64,000 bases of DNA from Rhizobium sp. BK418 (GCF_004341105.1 NZ_SLZK01000005.1:124001-188000), one strand, 5' to 3'; shown: positions 44,092 through 53,478, counted from the first letter of the stretch. Notes: generated by a model from the letters alone, not told the origin. A program made the numbers and translations.

Positions 44092-44733
44092 TCAGGCCCT
44101 GCGCCAGCCAAGCAGGCCGGGTGTGGCGTGCCAAAGCGCCTGCACGGCAAAGCCCATAAAGAGCACACCCGAGCAGCGCACGATCAACCGCTCATGAGCG
44201 CGATAGAAACGGCGCACGACACCGGCGCCGATAATGCCGATCAGGATGATATCAGCGGTGATGAAGCCGACGAAGGAGACGCTGAGCAGCATCGGCAGGG
44301 CCTCGAAATCGAGCGCATTTGCCGATCCCGCAACTAGCGCCGTGAAGGTGGCGAGCGCCACCGGATAGCCCTTTGGATTGGTGACACCGAAAATCAGTCC
44401 GCGCCGGAACGGCCGTTCCACAACGAGCAGCGCCTGCCCATTAGCCTTCGGCTTGGCGTTGACGGCGCTCCAGCCGATCCAGGCGAGATAGAAACCGCAG
44501 GCAAGCCCGAGCAGATCGAAGACAAACGTGCCGATCGTTCGGGCGCCGACAATCGCAACCAGCGCCAGTCCCGACCAGACGAGATCGCCGACGAGATGGC
44601 CCATCATGAAAAAGGCGCCTGCCTTGCGCCCCTGCCCGGCACCGATGCCGAGAAGCTGCAGGAAGGCCGGACCGGGAATGAGCACATAGAAAAGCGCCGC
44701 CAGAAAGGCGCCGAGAAGCAGGGACTGCGGCAT
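44092..44733 (-). CDS. LysE family translocator
   Basis: A 213-residue inner-membrane exporter of the LysE/RhtB family with five to six helices. The N-terminal LIPGPAFLQLLGIGAGQGRKAG is the family motif. It probably exports amino acids or similar compounds. It converges with the orphan gene, the two stop codons forming TGATCA without a spacer. It lies downstream of argG in the same direction, but a terminator lies between them. Confidence 0.85.
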   Translation of the reverse strand: MPQSLLLGAFLAALFYVLIPGPAFLQLLGIGAGQGRKAGAFFMMGHLVGDLVWSGLALVAIVGARTIGTFVFDLLGLACGFYLAWIGWSAVNAKPKANGQALLVVERPFRRGLIFGVTNPKGYPVALATFTALVAGSANALDFEALPMLLSVSFVGFITADIILIGIIGAGVVRRFYRAHERLIVRCSGVLFMGFAVQALWHATPGLLGWRRA

Positions 44734-44816
44734 GAAAAGGCTCCGGTGGTGACAACTGCAGCTTATGCCATGCCCTTGCCCCGTCAAGCCATCCGTCGAC
44801 GGTGCATCAACGGCAA

Positions 44817-44851
44817 AGAAAAAGCCCGCGCGACAGAGCCGGCAGGCTTTT
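44817..44851 (-). terminator. Likely terminator of argG
   Basis: AAAAGCC and GGCTTTTT can pair across a loop containing further GC bases, and T residues follow leftward. It starts 20 bases after the argG stop. The stem has internal mismatches. Confidence 0.6.
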
Positions 44852-44871
44852 CGGGATCGGTCTGAGGCGGC

Positions 44872-46095
44872 TTACTTCTTCAGGTTACGCTTGCCGAGCG
44901 TGCGCAGACGCAGCGCGTTGAGCTTGATGAAGCCGGCGGCATCCTTCTGGTCATAGGCGCCCTGATCGTCTTCGAAGGTGACGAGCTTGTCGGAATAGAG
45001 TGACTTTTCGCTCTCGCGGCCGACGACCATGACATTGCCCTTGTAGAGTTTCAGCGTCACTTCGCCTTCGACATGCTCTTGGCTCTTGTCGATCAGAGCC
45101 TGCAGCATTTCGCGCTCCGGCGAGAACCAGAAGCCGTAATAGATGAGCTCGGCGTAACGCGGCATCAGCTCATCCTTCAGATGAGCTGCGCCACGATCGA
45201 GGGTGATCGACTCGATGGCGCGATGCGCAGCAAGCAGGATCGTGCCTCCAGGCGTTTCATAGACACCGCGCGACTTCATGCCGACGAAACGGTTCTCGAC
45301 GAGATCGAGGCGACCAATGCCATTGTCGCGGCCGTAATTGTTGAGTGTTGCGAGCAGCGTCGCCGGAGACATCTCGACACCGTTGATCGAGACGGCATCA
45401 CCCTTCCGGAAACCAACCTTGATGATGGTCGCCTTGTCGGGAGCGGCTTCCGGCGAGATGGTGCGCATATGCACATATTCGGGCGCTTCCTGCGCCGGAT
45501 CTTCCAGAACCTTACCCTCGGAAGAAGAGTGCAGCAGGTTGGCATCAACAGAGAAAGGAGCTTCGCCCTTCTTGTCCTTTGCGACCGGGATCTGATGTTT
45601 CTCCGCAAATTCGAGCAGGTCGGTACGGCTCTTGAAGGACCAGTCGCGCCATGGAGCGATGATCTTGATATCAGGATTCAGCGCATAGGCCGAAAGCTCG
45701 AAACGAACCTGGTCATTGCCCTTGCCGGTCGCGCCGTGGGCGATCGCATCCGCGCCGGTTTTCCGGGCAATATCGATGAGATGCTTGGAAATCAGCGGCC
45801 GGGCAATCGAGGTGCCGAGCAGGTAGACGCCCTCATAGACGGCATTGGCGCGGAACATCGGGAAGACGAAATCGCGCACGAATTCTTCGCGCACGTCCTC
45901 GATATAGATCTCCTTGATGCCGAGCATCTCGGCCTTCTTTCGCGCCGGCTCCAGCTCTTCACCCTGGCCGAGATCGGCCGTGAAGGTGACGACTTCAGCG
46001 CCGAGTTCGGTCTGCAGCCACTTCAGGATGATCGAGGTATCGAGACCGCCTGAATAGGCGAGCACGACTTTCTTCACGTCTTTGTATGATGCCAT
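44872..46095 (-). CDS. argG: Argininosuccinate synthase
   Basis: Makes argininosuccinate from citrulline, aspartate and ATP. The 407 residues begin MASYKDVKKVVLAYSGGLDTS with the ATP PP-loop. Substrate segments include GATGKGNDQVRFEL and the SSSEGKVLEDP region. It stands alone on the leftward strand, divergent from an SDR gene (start at 46287). Confidence 0.97.
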   Translation of the reverse strand: MASYKDVKKVVLAYSGGLDTSIILKWLQTELGAEVVTFTADLGQGEELEPARKKAEMLGIKEIYIEDVREEFVRDFVFPMFRANAVYEGVYLLGTSIARPLISKHLIDIARKTGADAIAHGATGKGNDQVRFELSAYALNPDIKIIAPWRDWSFKSRTDLLEFAEKHQIPVAKDKKGEAPFSVDANLLHSSSEGKVLEDPAQEAPEYVHMRTISPEAAPDKATIIKVGFRKGDAVSINGVEMSPATLLATLNNYGRDNGIGRLDLVENRFVGMKSRGVYETPGGTILLAAHRAIESITLDRGAAHLKDELMPRYAELIYYGFWFSPEREMLQALIDKSQEHVEGEVTLKLYKGNVMVVGRESEKSLYSDKLVTFEDDQGAYDQKDAAGFIKLNALRLRTLGKRNLKK

Positions 46096-46286
46096 GGTGA
46101 TGAGGTCCGTTACATGAAGGCCGGCGGCAAACCCGCAAGGCCCGGTATCGCGGCACTTTTAGCGAGATTGACGCATGAAGCAAGGGCAACGAGGCAGGCA
46201 ACGGTATCTCGATAAGGTTTGACAGCGCAAAAGCAGAGCCCATATTCGGCATCGTCCGAACAATGCTCCGAGGAGAGGCCAGTCCC

Positions 46287-47138
46287 GTGACGAATATTCA
46301 AGACATTTTCAAGCAATCCAATGTTGCCGTCGTCACCGGCGGTGCTTCCGGTATCGGCCTTGCTGCCGCAAAGCATTTCGCCAGGGCCGGCATGAGCGTC
46401 GTCATTGCCGATCTCCGCGGCGAGAAGCTCGCAAACGCCCGCGCCGAGCTTGAGGCCATCGCTGGCCAGGAACACGTCATGGCCGTCGAGACAGATGTAT
46501 CGCAGAAAGAGCAAATCGAAGCCCTTGAGCGCGCTGTCATCCAGCGGTTCGGCCGCGTACACGTGCTGATGAACAATGCCGGCATCGGCTCGGAAACCTC
46601 GATCTTCAGCGCGCAGGCCAACTGGGACAATATTCTCGCCGTCAACCTCCTCGGTGTCATCAACGGCACACGCGTCTTCGGTCCCGGCATGATCGCCCAT
46701 AACGAACCCGGCCTCATCATCAATACCGGCTCCAAGCAGGGCATCACGACACCGCCCGGCAATCCCGCCTACAATATCTCGAAAGCTGGCGTGAAGGTTT
46801 TCACCGAGGCGCTCGAACATGAACTGCGTAACACTGCGGGCGCAGGCATTTCCGCGCATCTGCTAATCCCTGGTTTTGTCTTCACCGGCCTCACCAAGGG
46901 CGACCGCAGCGAAAAACCCGCTGGTGCATGGACGCCGGAACAGACGGTCGATTTCATGGTCGAAAGCCTTGAGCGCGGCGATTTCTATATCCTCTGCCCT
47001 GACAATGACGTCGCCCGCCCTGTCGACGAGCGCCGCATGGCCTGGGCGGTGGGCGATATCATCGAGAACCGGCCGCCACTGTCGCGCTGGCACAAGGACT
47101 ATGCCGATAAGTTCAAGGCCTTCCTCGAACAGAAGTAA
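46287..47138 (+). CDS. SDR-family oxidoreductase
   Basis: A 283-residue classical short-chain dehydrogenase. The cofactor motif is TGGASGIGLAAA with acidic D in IADLRG, suggesting NAD(H). NNAG is at the usual place and the catalytic Tyr-x3-Lys is in AYNISKAGVK. The GTG at 46287 (after GGAGAGG) is chosen over ATG 46263, since the ribosome site is inside the longer reading. The long C-terminal extension (about 45 residues) is a specific trait. Substrate unknown. Confidence 0.85.
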   Translation: MTNIQDIFKQSNVAVVTGGASGIGLAAAKHFARAGMSVVIADLRGEKLANARAELEAIAGQEHVMAVETDVSQKEQIEALERAVIQRFGRVHVLMNNAGIGSETSIFSAQANWDNILAVNLLGVINGTRVFGPGMIAHNEPGLIINTGSKQGITTPPGNPAYNISKAGVKVFTEALEHELRNTAGAGISAHLLIPGFVFTGLTKGDRSEKPAGAWTPEQTVDFMVESLERGDFYILCPDNDVARPVDERRMAWAVGDIIENRPPLSRWHKDYADKFKAFLEQK

Positions 47139-47223
47139 ACGGCGCCATCACAAGGTTTGATTGGTAATTTTCTGAAAGCCGGATAAGAGATCATCAGATC
47201 TTTTCCGGCTTTCAGAGTAGACC

Positions 47224-47865
47224 ATGGATTTTCTGCCGAGCTTTCCGACGCTTGTCGCCTTTGCCGCCGCCACGCTGCTGCTGGCAGCAACCCCCGGCCC
47301 TGACATGACGCTGTCGATCAGCCGCGCGCTCGCGCAGGGCAAGAAAGCTGCGCTCTTTGTAGTGCTCGGCACCAGCCTCGGCATCGTCGTGCATACGATG
47401 CTGGTCGCCTTCGGCATCTCGGCGCTGATTACCGCCTCGCCGACCGCCTTCCTGATCCTAAAGACCGGCGGCGCCGCCTACCTCTTCTGGCTCGCCGTTC
47501 AGGCAATCCGCTTCGGCTCGAAGTTGACGGTCGCCAAGGTCGAGGGTCCGAAAGGCACGATCTTTTCGAACATTTCCTCGGGCTTCTGGGTCAATCTCTT
47601 GAACCCGAAGGTCATCATCTTCTTCATGACCTTCCTGCCGCAGTTCGTCAGCGCCAACGATCCGGCAGTCACGCACAAGCTGCTGTTCCTCGGCGTCTGC
47701 TTCATCCTGATCGGCATGCCGGTCAATGCGACCGTCGTCATGGCCGCCGACTGGCTGTCGAGCTGGCTGCAGAACAACAGGAAGGTGCTGCGCGGAATGG
47801 ATTATACCTTCGCCGGCGTTTTCTCGGTCTTCGCTGCCAAGATCCTGCTAACCCAAGCCCGCTGA
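47224..47865 (+). CDS. LysE family translocator
   Basis: A second LysE/RhtB exporter, 213 residues. N-terminal ATPGPDMTLSISRALAQGKKAAL carries the family motif; the conserved NLLNPKVIIFFMTFLPQF lies in the middle. Six hydrophobic segments. The start codon is at ATG 47224. It is convergent with the ABC transporter ATPase gene; a symmetrical hairpin lies between the two stop codons. Confidence 0.9.
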   Translation: MDFLPSFPTLVAFAAATLLLAATPGPDMTLSISRALAQGKKAALFVVLGTSLGIVVHTMLVAFGISALITASPTAFLILKTGGAAYLFWLAVQAIRFGSKLTVAKVEGPKGTIFSNISSGFWVNLLNPKVIIFFMTFLPQFVSANDPAVTHKLLFLGVCFILIGMPVNATVVMAADWLSSWLQNNRKVLRGMDYTFAGVFSVFAAKILLTQAR

Positions 47866-47898
47866 CGTGTCGCTTGCGGCGGCACGCGCAAAGGCTTG

Positions 47899-47933
47899 AA
47901 AGTGTCGCGAATCCTGAAGATCGCGACAGTTTA
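47899..47933. terminator. Bidirectional terminator-like hairpin
   Basis: Perfect eight-base stem TGTCGCGA / TCGCGACA with a ten-base loop, bounded by AAAG and GTTT. It lies between convergent stops (LysE and the ABC ATPase), so it may end both. The inner sequence resembles a repeat near 53551. Confidence 0.6.
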
Positions 47934-47934
47934 A

Positions 47935-48729
47935 TCAACCGATCAGCAGCGCATCGTCATCAAGCGTCTGTCCGCGCATCTTGCGGAACATGGCGATCAG
48001 ATCTTCGACCTGCAGGTTCTTCCTGTTATCGCCTGCGACATCGAGAACGATCTCGCCGCCATGCAGCATGATCGTACGGTGACCGTAATCCAGCGCCTGG
48101 CGCATAGAGTGGGTGACCATCATGGTGGTCAGCTTGCGCTCCGACACGATCTTCTGGGTAAGGTTCATGACGAATTCGGCCATGCCCGGATCGAGTGCTG
48201 CCGTATGCTCGTCGAGCAGCAACACTTCAGAACCCGCAAGCGTCGCCATGACCAGCGAAACAGCCTGTCGCTGCCCGCCGGACAAAAGGTCCATGCGATC
48301 TTTCAGCCGGTTTTCCAGCCCGAGATTGAGTTCGGCGAGCCGCTCCTTGAAATAGCCGCGCCTGCTGCCGCCGAGCGCAGAGCCGAGCCCGCGCTTTTCA
48401 CCACGTCGGGCAGCCAGCGCGAGGTTTTCCTCGATCGACAGTGCACCGCAGCTTCCGGTCAGCGGGTCCTGAAACACGCGCGCAACCATGCCGGCTCGCT
48501 TCGCCGTCGACTTGCGCGTCACGTCGGTCTTCCCGATCAGTACCGAGCCCTCGCTCGGCATGACATCGCCGGCAAGTACGCCAAGCAATGTCGATTTGCC
48601 GGCGCCGTTGGAGCCGATGACGGTAACGAAGGAACCTTGCTCGATGGTGAGGCTGACGCCGTTCAGCGCCTGCTTCTGCAGCGGCGTGCCACGCCCGAAG
48701 ACGACTTTGATGTCCTTGACGCTGATCAT
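47935..48729 (-). CDS. ABC transporter ATP-binding protein
   Basis: A 264-residue ATPase of an uptake system. Walker A is GSNGAGKSTLLGVL, the signature is LLSGGQRQAVSLV, and Walker B is EVLLLDEHTAALDP. The partner permease overlaps its start by four bases (ATGA), and the binding protein lies upstream. The set resembles PF04392 (TrpX/TrpY/TrpZ-like) systems. Confidence 0.92.
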   Translation of the reverse strand: MISVKDIKVVFGRGTPLQKQALNGVSLTIEQGSFVTVIGSNGAGKSTLLGVLAGDVMPSEGSVLIGKTDVTRKSTAKRAGMVARVFQDPLTGSCGALSIEENLALAARRGEKRGLGSALGGSRRGYFKERLAELNLGLENRLKDRMDLLSGGQRQAVSLVMATLAGSEVLLLDEHTAALDPGMAEFVMNLTQKIVSERKLTTMMVTHSMRQALDYGHRTIMLHGGEIVLDVAGDNRKNLQVEDLIAMFRKMRGQTLDDDALLIG

Positions 48730-49604
48730 GATGTGGCACCTCCGCGAAGGCGGGGAAGAATGAGTGCGACAGTCACGAGAACCGCCGTTACGATATTGAG
48801 GTCGGAAGCCTGCAGGCCGATCACGTCACTCGAAAGCGCAAGCTGGATGGCGATACGGTAGATGATCGAACCGAACACGCATCCGACAAGCGCAATCAGC
48901 AGCCCGCGGCGGCCGAGAAGCGTCTCACCGATGATGACGGCGGCAAGTCCGACGACAATCGTGCCGACACCCGAGGTCACGTCAGCAAAACCATTGGTCT
49001 GCGCAAAGAGTGCACCGCCAAGCGCCACCAACGCATTGGAAATCGCCATGCCAAGATAAATCTGCCGGCTGGTATCGACACCCTGGGCTCGAGCCATGCG
49101 GGCATTGGCGCCCGTCGCGCGCATCGCAAGTCCGGCATCGCTTTCAAGGAAGCGCCAGACGACGATGACGGCAATGACAACCAGAACGCCGACGAAGAGC
49201 GGCCGCACGTAGAAATCCCTGAGCCCGTGGCCGAAGAAGGGGCTGATCATTGTATCTGCGTTGATGAGCGCGACATTCGGCTTGCCCATCACGCGTAGAT
49301 TGACGGAAAAGAGCGCGATCATCGTCAGGATCGAGGCGAGCAGGTTCAGGATCTTGAAGCGCACATTGAGGAGCGCCGTCACCATGCCGGCCGCAGAACC
49401 CGCCGCCATCGCAATCAGAGCCGCAAGCCAAGCGTTGACACCGGCGATAATCAGCACCGCAGTCACGGCAGCACCGAGCGGAAAGGAACCGTCCACCGTC
49501 AGATCAGGAAAATCGAGGACGCGAAAGGCAAGATAAACGCCGAGAGCGACGAAGGAATAGACCAGGCCGAGCTCGACGGCCCCCCAGAATGCGATTTGGC
49601 TCAA
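48726..49604 (-). CDS. ABC transporter permease
   Basis: A 292-residue inner-membrane permease with about eight helices, of the branched-chain amino-acid/ribose permease superfamily as in TrpY-like systems. The start is a TTG at 49604 (MSQIAFWGAVELGLVYSF) after AAAGGGG; no ATG in the right place gives the family N-terminus. It sits downstream of the binding protein gene, with a strong hairpin in the spacer, and overlaps the ATPase by four bases. Confidence 0.88.
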   Translation of the reverse strand: MSQIAFWGAVELGLVYSFVALGVYLAFRVLDFPDLTVDGSFPLGAAVTAVLIIAGVNAWLAALIAMAAGSAAGMVTALLNVRFKILNLLASILTMIALFSVNLRVMGKPNVALINADTMISPFFGHGLRDFYVRPLFVGVLVVIAVIVVWRFLESDAGLAMRATGANARMARAQGVDTSRQIYLGMAISNALVALGGALFAQTNGFADVTSGVGTIVVGLAAVIIGETLLGRRGLLIALVGCVFGSIIYRIAIQLALSSDVIGLQASDLNIVTAVLVTVALILPRLRGGATS

Positions 49605-49665
49605 GGCTTTCTGCCCCTTTTGTTTCCGTTCCGCCCGTCGCGAAACCGGAGCCTTGTAATATAAA

Positions 49666-49695
49666 CAGCCGCCCCCGTGCAAACGGGAGCGGCTG
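49666..49695 (-). promoter_or_regulatory. Hairpin between the binding-protein and permease genes
   Basis: Stem CAGCCGC / GCGGCTG and inner CCCGT / ACGGG separated by one mismatch, loop of four, followed leftward by TTTATATTAC. Typical of partial terminators that let the binding protein be made in excess over the permease. Confidence 0.65.
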
Positions 49696-49723
49696 AATGT
49701 GAATAAGTTGATGGGTCAGTCGA

Positions 49724-50677
49724 TTATTCAATGACCTTGTTGGCGCGCGAAAGCACGCTCTGCGGCAGGGTGACGCCCATCTTGGCAGCAGCAGACTTGT
49801 TGATCACGAGGTCGCTGCCGGCTGCCGTCTTGACGGCAATATCACCCGGGTTCTCGCCCTTCAGCACGCGCACGACGATTTCACCCGTCTGCTTGCCGAC
49901 ATCATAGTAGTTGAAGCCGAGGGCTGCGATCGAGCCGCGCGAAACGGAATCCGTGTCGGCCGTGAAGAGCGGCAGCTTGCTTTCTTCGGCAACGGCAACG
50001 GCGCCTTCGAGCGCGGAGATGATCGTGTTGTCGGTTGGAATGTAGATCGCATCGGCGCGGCCGACGAGCGCACGGGCGGCACCCTGTACCTCAGCGGACT
50101 TGGTTGCAGCCGATTCAACGACGGTGACGCCGGCCTTCGCGGCTTCGGCCTTCAGCGCCGCCAGCAGCGAGACCGAGTTGGCCTCACCGGAATTGTAGAG
50201 GTAGCCGATCGTCTTCACGTTCGGCAGGATTTCCTTGATGAGCGCAATATGCTCGCCGACCGGCGACATGTCGGAAAGGCCGGTCACATTGCCGCCAGGC
50301 TTGTCCATGTTCTTCACGAGCTGCGCGCCGAGCGGATCAGATACGGCGGTGAAGACAACAGGAATATCGCGTGTCGCAGAAACGACGGCCTGGGCGGACG
50401 GCGTGGAAATCGGCACGATGACATTGGGCTCATCGCCGGCGAACTGGCGGGCGATCTGCGCTGCCGTTGCGGGATTGCCCTGCGCGGATTCGAAAACGAA
50501 CTTGAGGTTTTCGCCCTCCTTGTAACCGGCCGCAGCCAGCGCATCGCGCACTCCGTTGCGAGCCGCATCGAGCGCCGGATGTTCGACGATCGCGGTTACG
50601 GCGACGGTGACGTTATCGGCCTTCGCTGGCAGCGTCAGAGCCAAAGTTGCGGCAAAAGCCAGAAGAATTGAGCGCAT
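49724..50677 (-). CDS. ABC transporter substrate-binding protein (PF04392 type)
   Basis: A 317-residue periplasmic binding protein with a signal peptide (residues 1-20, ending LPAKAD). The fold pattern (VTAIVEHPALDAARNGVRD at the start, later PTDNTIISAL and FTADTDSVSRGSIAALGFNYYDVG) is the ABC_sub_bind/TrpX family. Members bind tryptophan, tyrosine or related compounds, but the ligand here is unknown. ATG 50677 follows GGAGG, an excellent ribosome site. It is the first gene of the three-gene operon. Confidence 0.9.
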   Translation of the reverse strand: MRSILLAFAATLALTLPAKADNVTVAVTAIVEHPALDAARNGVRDALAAAGYKEGENLKFVFESAQGNPATAAQIARQFAGDEPNVIVPISTPSAQAVVSATRDIPVVFTAVSDPLGAQLVKNMDKPGGNVTGLSDMSPVGEHIALIKEILPNVKTIGYLYNSGEANSVSLLAALKAEAAKAGVTVVESAATKSAEVQGAARALVGRADAIYIPTDNTIISALEGAVAVAEESKLPLFTADTDSVSRGSIAALGFNYYDVGKQTGEIVVRVLKGENPGDIAVKTAAGSDLVINKSAAAKMGVTLPQSVLSRANKVIE

Positions 50678-50770
50678 GAGTGTCCTCCAGGATGATTTTT
50701 GAGGCACTTTTAGGAAAAGTAACCCCGATAATCAATCGCGGAGAATTGTAATGATGATCAAACTTGCTGA

Positions 50771-52006
50771 TCAGTCGTCAGCGCCGTGATTGGCGATCAT
50801 CATCGCCTCGAAGGCGAGACGTTCGGTCTTGCGCATGCGCTCGGATTCCGACTTGAGCTGACCACAGGCCGCCAGAATGTCGCGGCCACGCGGCGTACGG
50901 ATAGGCGAAGCGTAACCTGCCGAATTGATGAAATCCGCGAATTTCTCGATCTGTGCCCAGTCGGAGCACTGATAGTTGGTGCCCGGCCACGGGTTGAAGG
51001 GAATGAGGTTGATCTTTGCCGGTACGCCCTTCAGAAGCTGGATCAGCCCCTTTGCGTCTTCCAGGCTGTCATTGACGTCCTTCAGCATCACATATTCAAA
51101 GGTGATACGACGTGCGTTCGACAGCCCCGGATAGTTCCGGCAGGCTTCGATCAGCTCCTTCAGCGGATACTTCTTGTTGATCGGCACGAGAATATCGCGC
51201 AGGTCGTCGCGCACGGCATGCAGCGAGATCGCCAGCATGACGCCGATTTCTTCACCGGTGCGCAGGATTTCGGGCACGACGCCCGAGGTGGAAAGTGTCA
51301 CGCGACGCTTGGACAGCGACAGGCCGTCGCCATCCGTGGCGATCAACAGCGCCTGCTTGACCGCATCGAAATTATAGAGCGGCTCCCCCATGCCCATCAT
51401 CACGATGTTGCTGACCTTGCGGCCTTCGGAAGGCACGACGGCGCCGACAGGCACGTCGCGGTCCGGGAAGTCGCCCAGCCGATCACGCGCGAGCAGAAGC
51501 TGGGAGAGGATTTCCTCGGCAGTCAGGTTGCGCACCAAGCGCTGGGTGCCCGTGTGACAGAAGGAACAGGTGAGCGTGCAGCCGACCTGGCTGGAAATGC
51601 AGAGCGTTCCGCGGCCTTCTTCGGGAATATAGACTGCCTCGATCTCGACGGGCCGGCCGGCACCGCGCGGCGGAAACCGCAGCAGCCACTTGCGCGTGCC
51701 ATCATTGGAAATCTGCTCTTCGACGATTTCAGGCCGGGCAATGGTAAAATGCTGCTTCAGCATTTCACGCATGTCCTTGGCGACATTCGTCATATGATCG
51801 AAGTCGGAGACGCCGCGCACATAGATCCAGTTCCAGAGCTGCGAGACGCGCATCTTTATCTGCTTGTCCGGCACGCCCTTTTCGCGCAGCGCCGCACCCA
51901 TCTCCTCGCGCGTCAGTCCGATCAGCGAGGGTTTGGGCGAAAGGTCAGTGCCGAGAGGCGTCAGCCCGGCGGGCTTGGCAACGGTCATCGCATCCATAAC
52001 GGACAT
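50771..52006 (-). CDS. rlmN: 23S rRNA (adenine(2503)-C(2))-methyltransferase RlmN
   Basis: Radical-SAM enzyme that methylates A2503 of 23S rRNA and A37 of some tRNAs. The 411 residues include the cluster motif CTLTCSFCHTGTQ, the GMGEPLYNFDAV segment, and the methylated-Cys region near the C-terminus (around ILAACGQL). The N-terminal four-helix domain starts MSVMDAMTVAKPAGL. It ends 93 bases before the start of the ABC binding-protein gene (50677), with no clear terminator between. Confidence 0.95.
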   Translation of the reverse strand: MSVMDAMTVAKPAGLTPLGTDLSPKPSLIGLTREEMGAALREKGVPDKQIKMRVSQLWNWIYVRGVSDFDHMTNVAKDMREMLKQHFTIARPEIVEEQISNDGTRKWLLRFPPRGAGRPVEIEAVYIPEEGRGTLCISSQVGCTLTCSFCHTGTQRLVRNLTAEEILSQLLLARDRLGDFPDRDVPVGAVVPSEGRKVSNIVMMGMGEPLYNFDAVKQALLIATDGDGLSLSKRRVTLSTSGVVPEILRTGEEIGVMLAISLHAVRDDLRDILVPINKKYPLKELIEACRNYPGLSNARRITFEYVMLKDVNDSLEDAKGLIQLLKGVPAKINLIPFNPWPGTNYQCSDWAQIEKFADFINSAGYASPIRTPRGRDILAACGQLKSESERMRKTERLAFEAMMIANHGADD

Positions 52007-52212
52007 AATCTTCTAATCCCGAACTCAACATGGCAACTATCCCGGAAAGCCGGAAGACTTACGGGCCGATGACGCATGATTGCAGAAATGAATGGGCGGA
52101 GCGGCGATGAAATCGCCATCCTTCCGCAGTTGCGCGCCGCTTTAGCATCATTTTCCCTCCACGTCACTAGACCTGCGTCAGGAGATGGAGGTGTCCCATA
52201 GATGGAAACGAC

Positions 52213-52237
52213 GAAGGCCGGCGCAAGGCCGGCCTTC
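52213..52237 (-). terminator. Hairpin terminator of the IalB-like gene
   Basis: Perfect ten-base stem GAAGGCCGGC / GCCGGCCTTC with a five-base loop, 22 bases past the gene's stop; only a short T-rich stretch (GTCGTTTCC) follows. Confidence 0.7.
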
Positions 52238-52259
52238 AAACATTGCTGCAGCAATCAGC

Positions 52260-52775
52260 TTACTTGCAGCTTTCGATCTGCTTCAGTGCGGCCGAAATAC
52301 CTGAGAGCGAATAGCTGTAGGAGGTGCCGGTACCCTTGCGCGACGTCGCGTTGACGGTCATCGAATGACCGGTCTTCATGGCAGCGACGAGCGCCGGCTC
52401 CTGCGCGGCGTTTTCAACCCAGGCTGCCTTGTCCTTGGTGAACATCACGAAAGTCTTGTTATCGATGACAACATTCACCTTGGAGTTTTCCTGCAGCGAA
52501 TAGCCCATCATCGCCTGCGGCTCGTAGGAGATGTTCTGGCCGGGGCGCTGCGACACGATGAAGAAATTGTCGCCGTGGTCGACGCTCGCCGGCTGCTTGG
52601 CAGTCGGCACCGAAAGCACGTAGCAGACGGTGGAGGCGCCGGACTTGTAGGAATAGGCGCCCCATGCCTGGAACTGCTGGATGCGGGTCGGTGCTGCTGC
52701 CGCCTGCTGCGCTGCCGCCACTCCGGTCATAGTAACTGTGAGGGCGAGAGCGGATACGATACTTTTTACGAACAT
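52260..52775 (-). CDS. Invasion-associated locus B (IalB) family protein
   Basis: A 171-residue exported protein. The signal peptide covers residues 1-22 (ending GVAAAQ). The mature sequence shows the IalB-type pattern: FQAWGAYSYKSGASTVCYVLSVPTA, then FFIVSQRPGQ, MTVNATSRKGTGTSYSYSLSGISAALKQIESCK with paired cysteines. Bartonella IalB aids erythrocyte invasion, but the family is widespread in non-pathogenic alphaproteobacteria, where its role is unknown. Confidence 0.85.
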   Translation of the reverse strand: MFVKSIVSALALTVTMTGVAAAQQAAAAPTRIQQFQAWGAYSYKSGASTVCYVLSVPTAKQPASVDHGDNFFIVSQRPGQNISYEPQAMMGYSLQENSKVNVVIDNKTFVMFTKDKAAWVENAAQEPALVAAMKTGHSMTVNATSRKGTGTSYSYSLSGISAALKQIESCK

Positions 52776-53114
52776 GGAATTCCTGCCGGTTCTTGCGGTT
52801 CAAGGCCCGAAGCGATCATTGCGGGCGGCGCATAATCACGATCTGCTTTATTTTGACTTAATTCAGGTTACCAAATGGTCAACAATAGCTGCGAATTGTA
52901 TCTGCCTGTTTCATTTTCGCCCGACTGTCAACTTTCGAACCCGACAGCAGCGCGAGTGACACGCTCTGTCGCGCAATGGGCTGAGCCATCGCTTGGGGTG
53001 AATTTAAGACACAAAGATTCAGGCAAGAGTTTGACCTTTCTCAAATCCGTTGCTCCTGATTAAGGTGCGGAAATTCAGGACGAAATCTGTGTCGTAGGGA
53101 GTGCGTGAAGTGAC
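52776..53114. other. Gene-free region beside the IalB-like gene
   Basis: About 340 bases with no coding sequence that I can support. It should hold the leftward promoter of the IalB-like gene and possibly the old promoter of the decayed sigma-factor gene; no sharp motif was found. Confidence 0.6.
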
Positions 53115-53478
53115 ATGGATGCCGAGGAAAGACAGCGTTCGCCGCCCTCGCAAAGGCCGCCGCCGAACAGCGCGATGAGGCCGCATCTCCATTCTCTTCG
53201 ACTATTTCGCACCGCGCCTGATGTCATGGCTGATGCGCCGGAAAATGACGTCGGGCGAGGCCGAGGAACCGGTCCAACGATCACCGTGACGCATAGGTGC
53301 GCGAGGCCGTCAGCCAATTGCTTGGGGAGCAGTGGGCGCTGCTCCAGGCTGCCTTCTTCCTCGGCCATCGCATTCCGAAATCGCCGACGCGGCCAGTCTG
53401 CCGCTGGGCGCGGTGAAGTCGCGTATCAGGCTCGCCTTCGGCAAGCTGAGAAGCTTGTTGGAGCGGGAGGAGGTCTAG
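53115..53478 (+). pseudogene. Decayed ECF RNA polymerase sigma factor
   Basis: Remains of an extracytoplasmic-function sigma gene spread over three frames. MDAEE is in frame 0; FAALAKAAAEQRDEAA (53138 onward) in frame 2; region 2 as ISILFDYFAPRLMSW then LMRRKMTSGEAEE (53185-53268) in frame 1, ending at TGA 53287; QLLGEQWALLQAAFF in frame 2; and region 4 as HSEIADAASLPLGAVKSRI then RLAFGKLR (53371 onward) in frame 1, ending at TAG 53476. At least four frame breaks are needed, and region 2.3-2.4 plus the linker is mostly missing (364 bases against roughly 540). No anti-sigma gene adjoins. A 130-residue frame across the same span is accidental. Confidence 0.8.
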
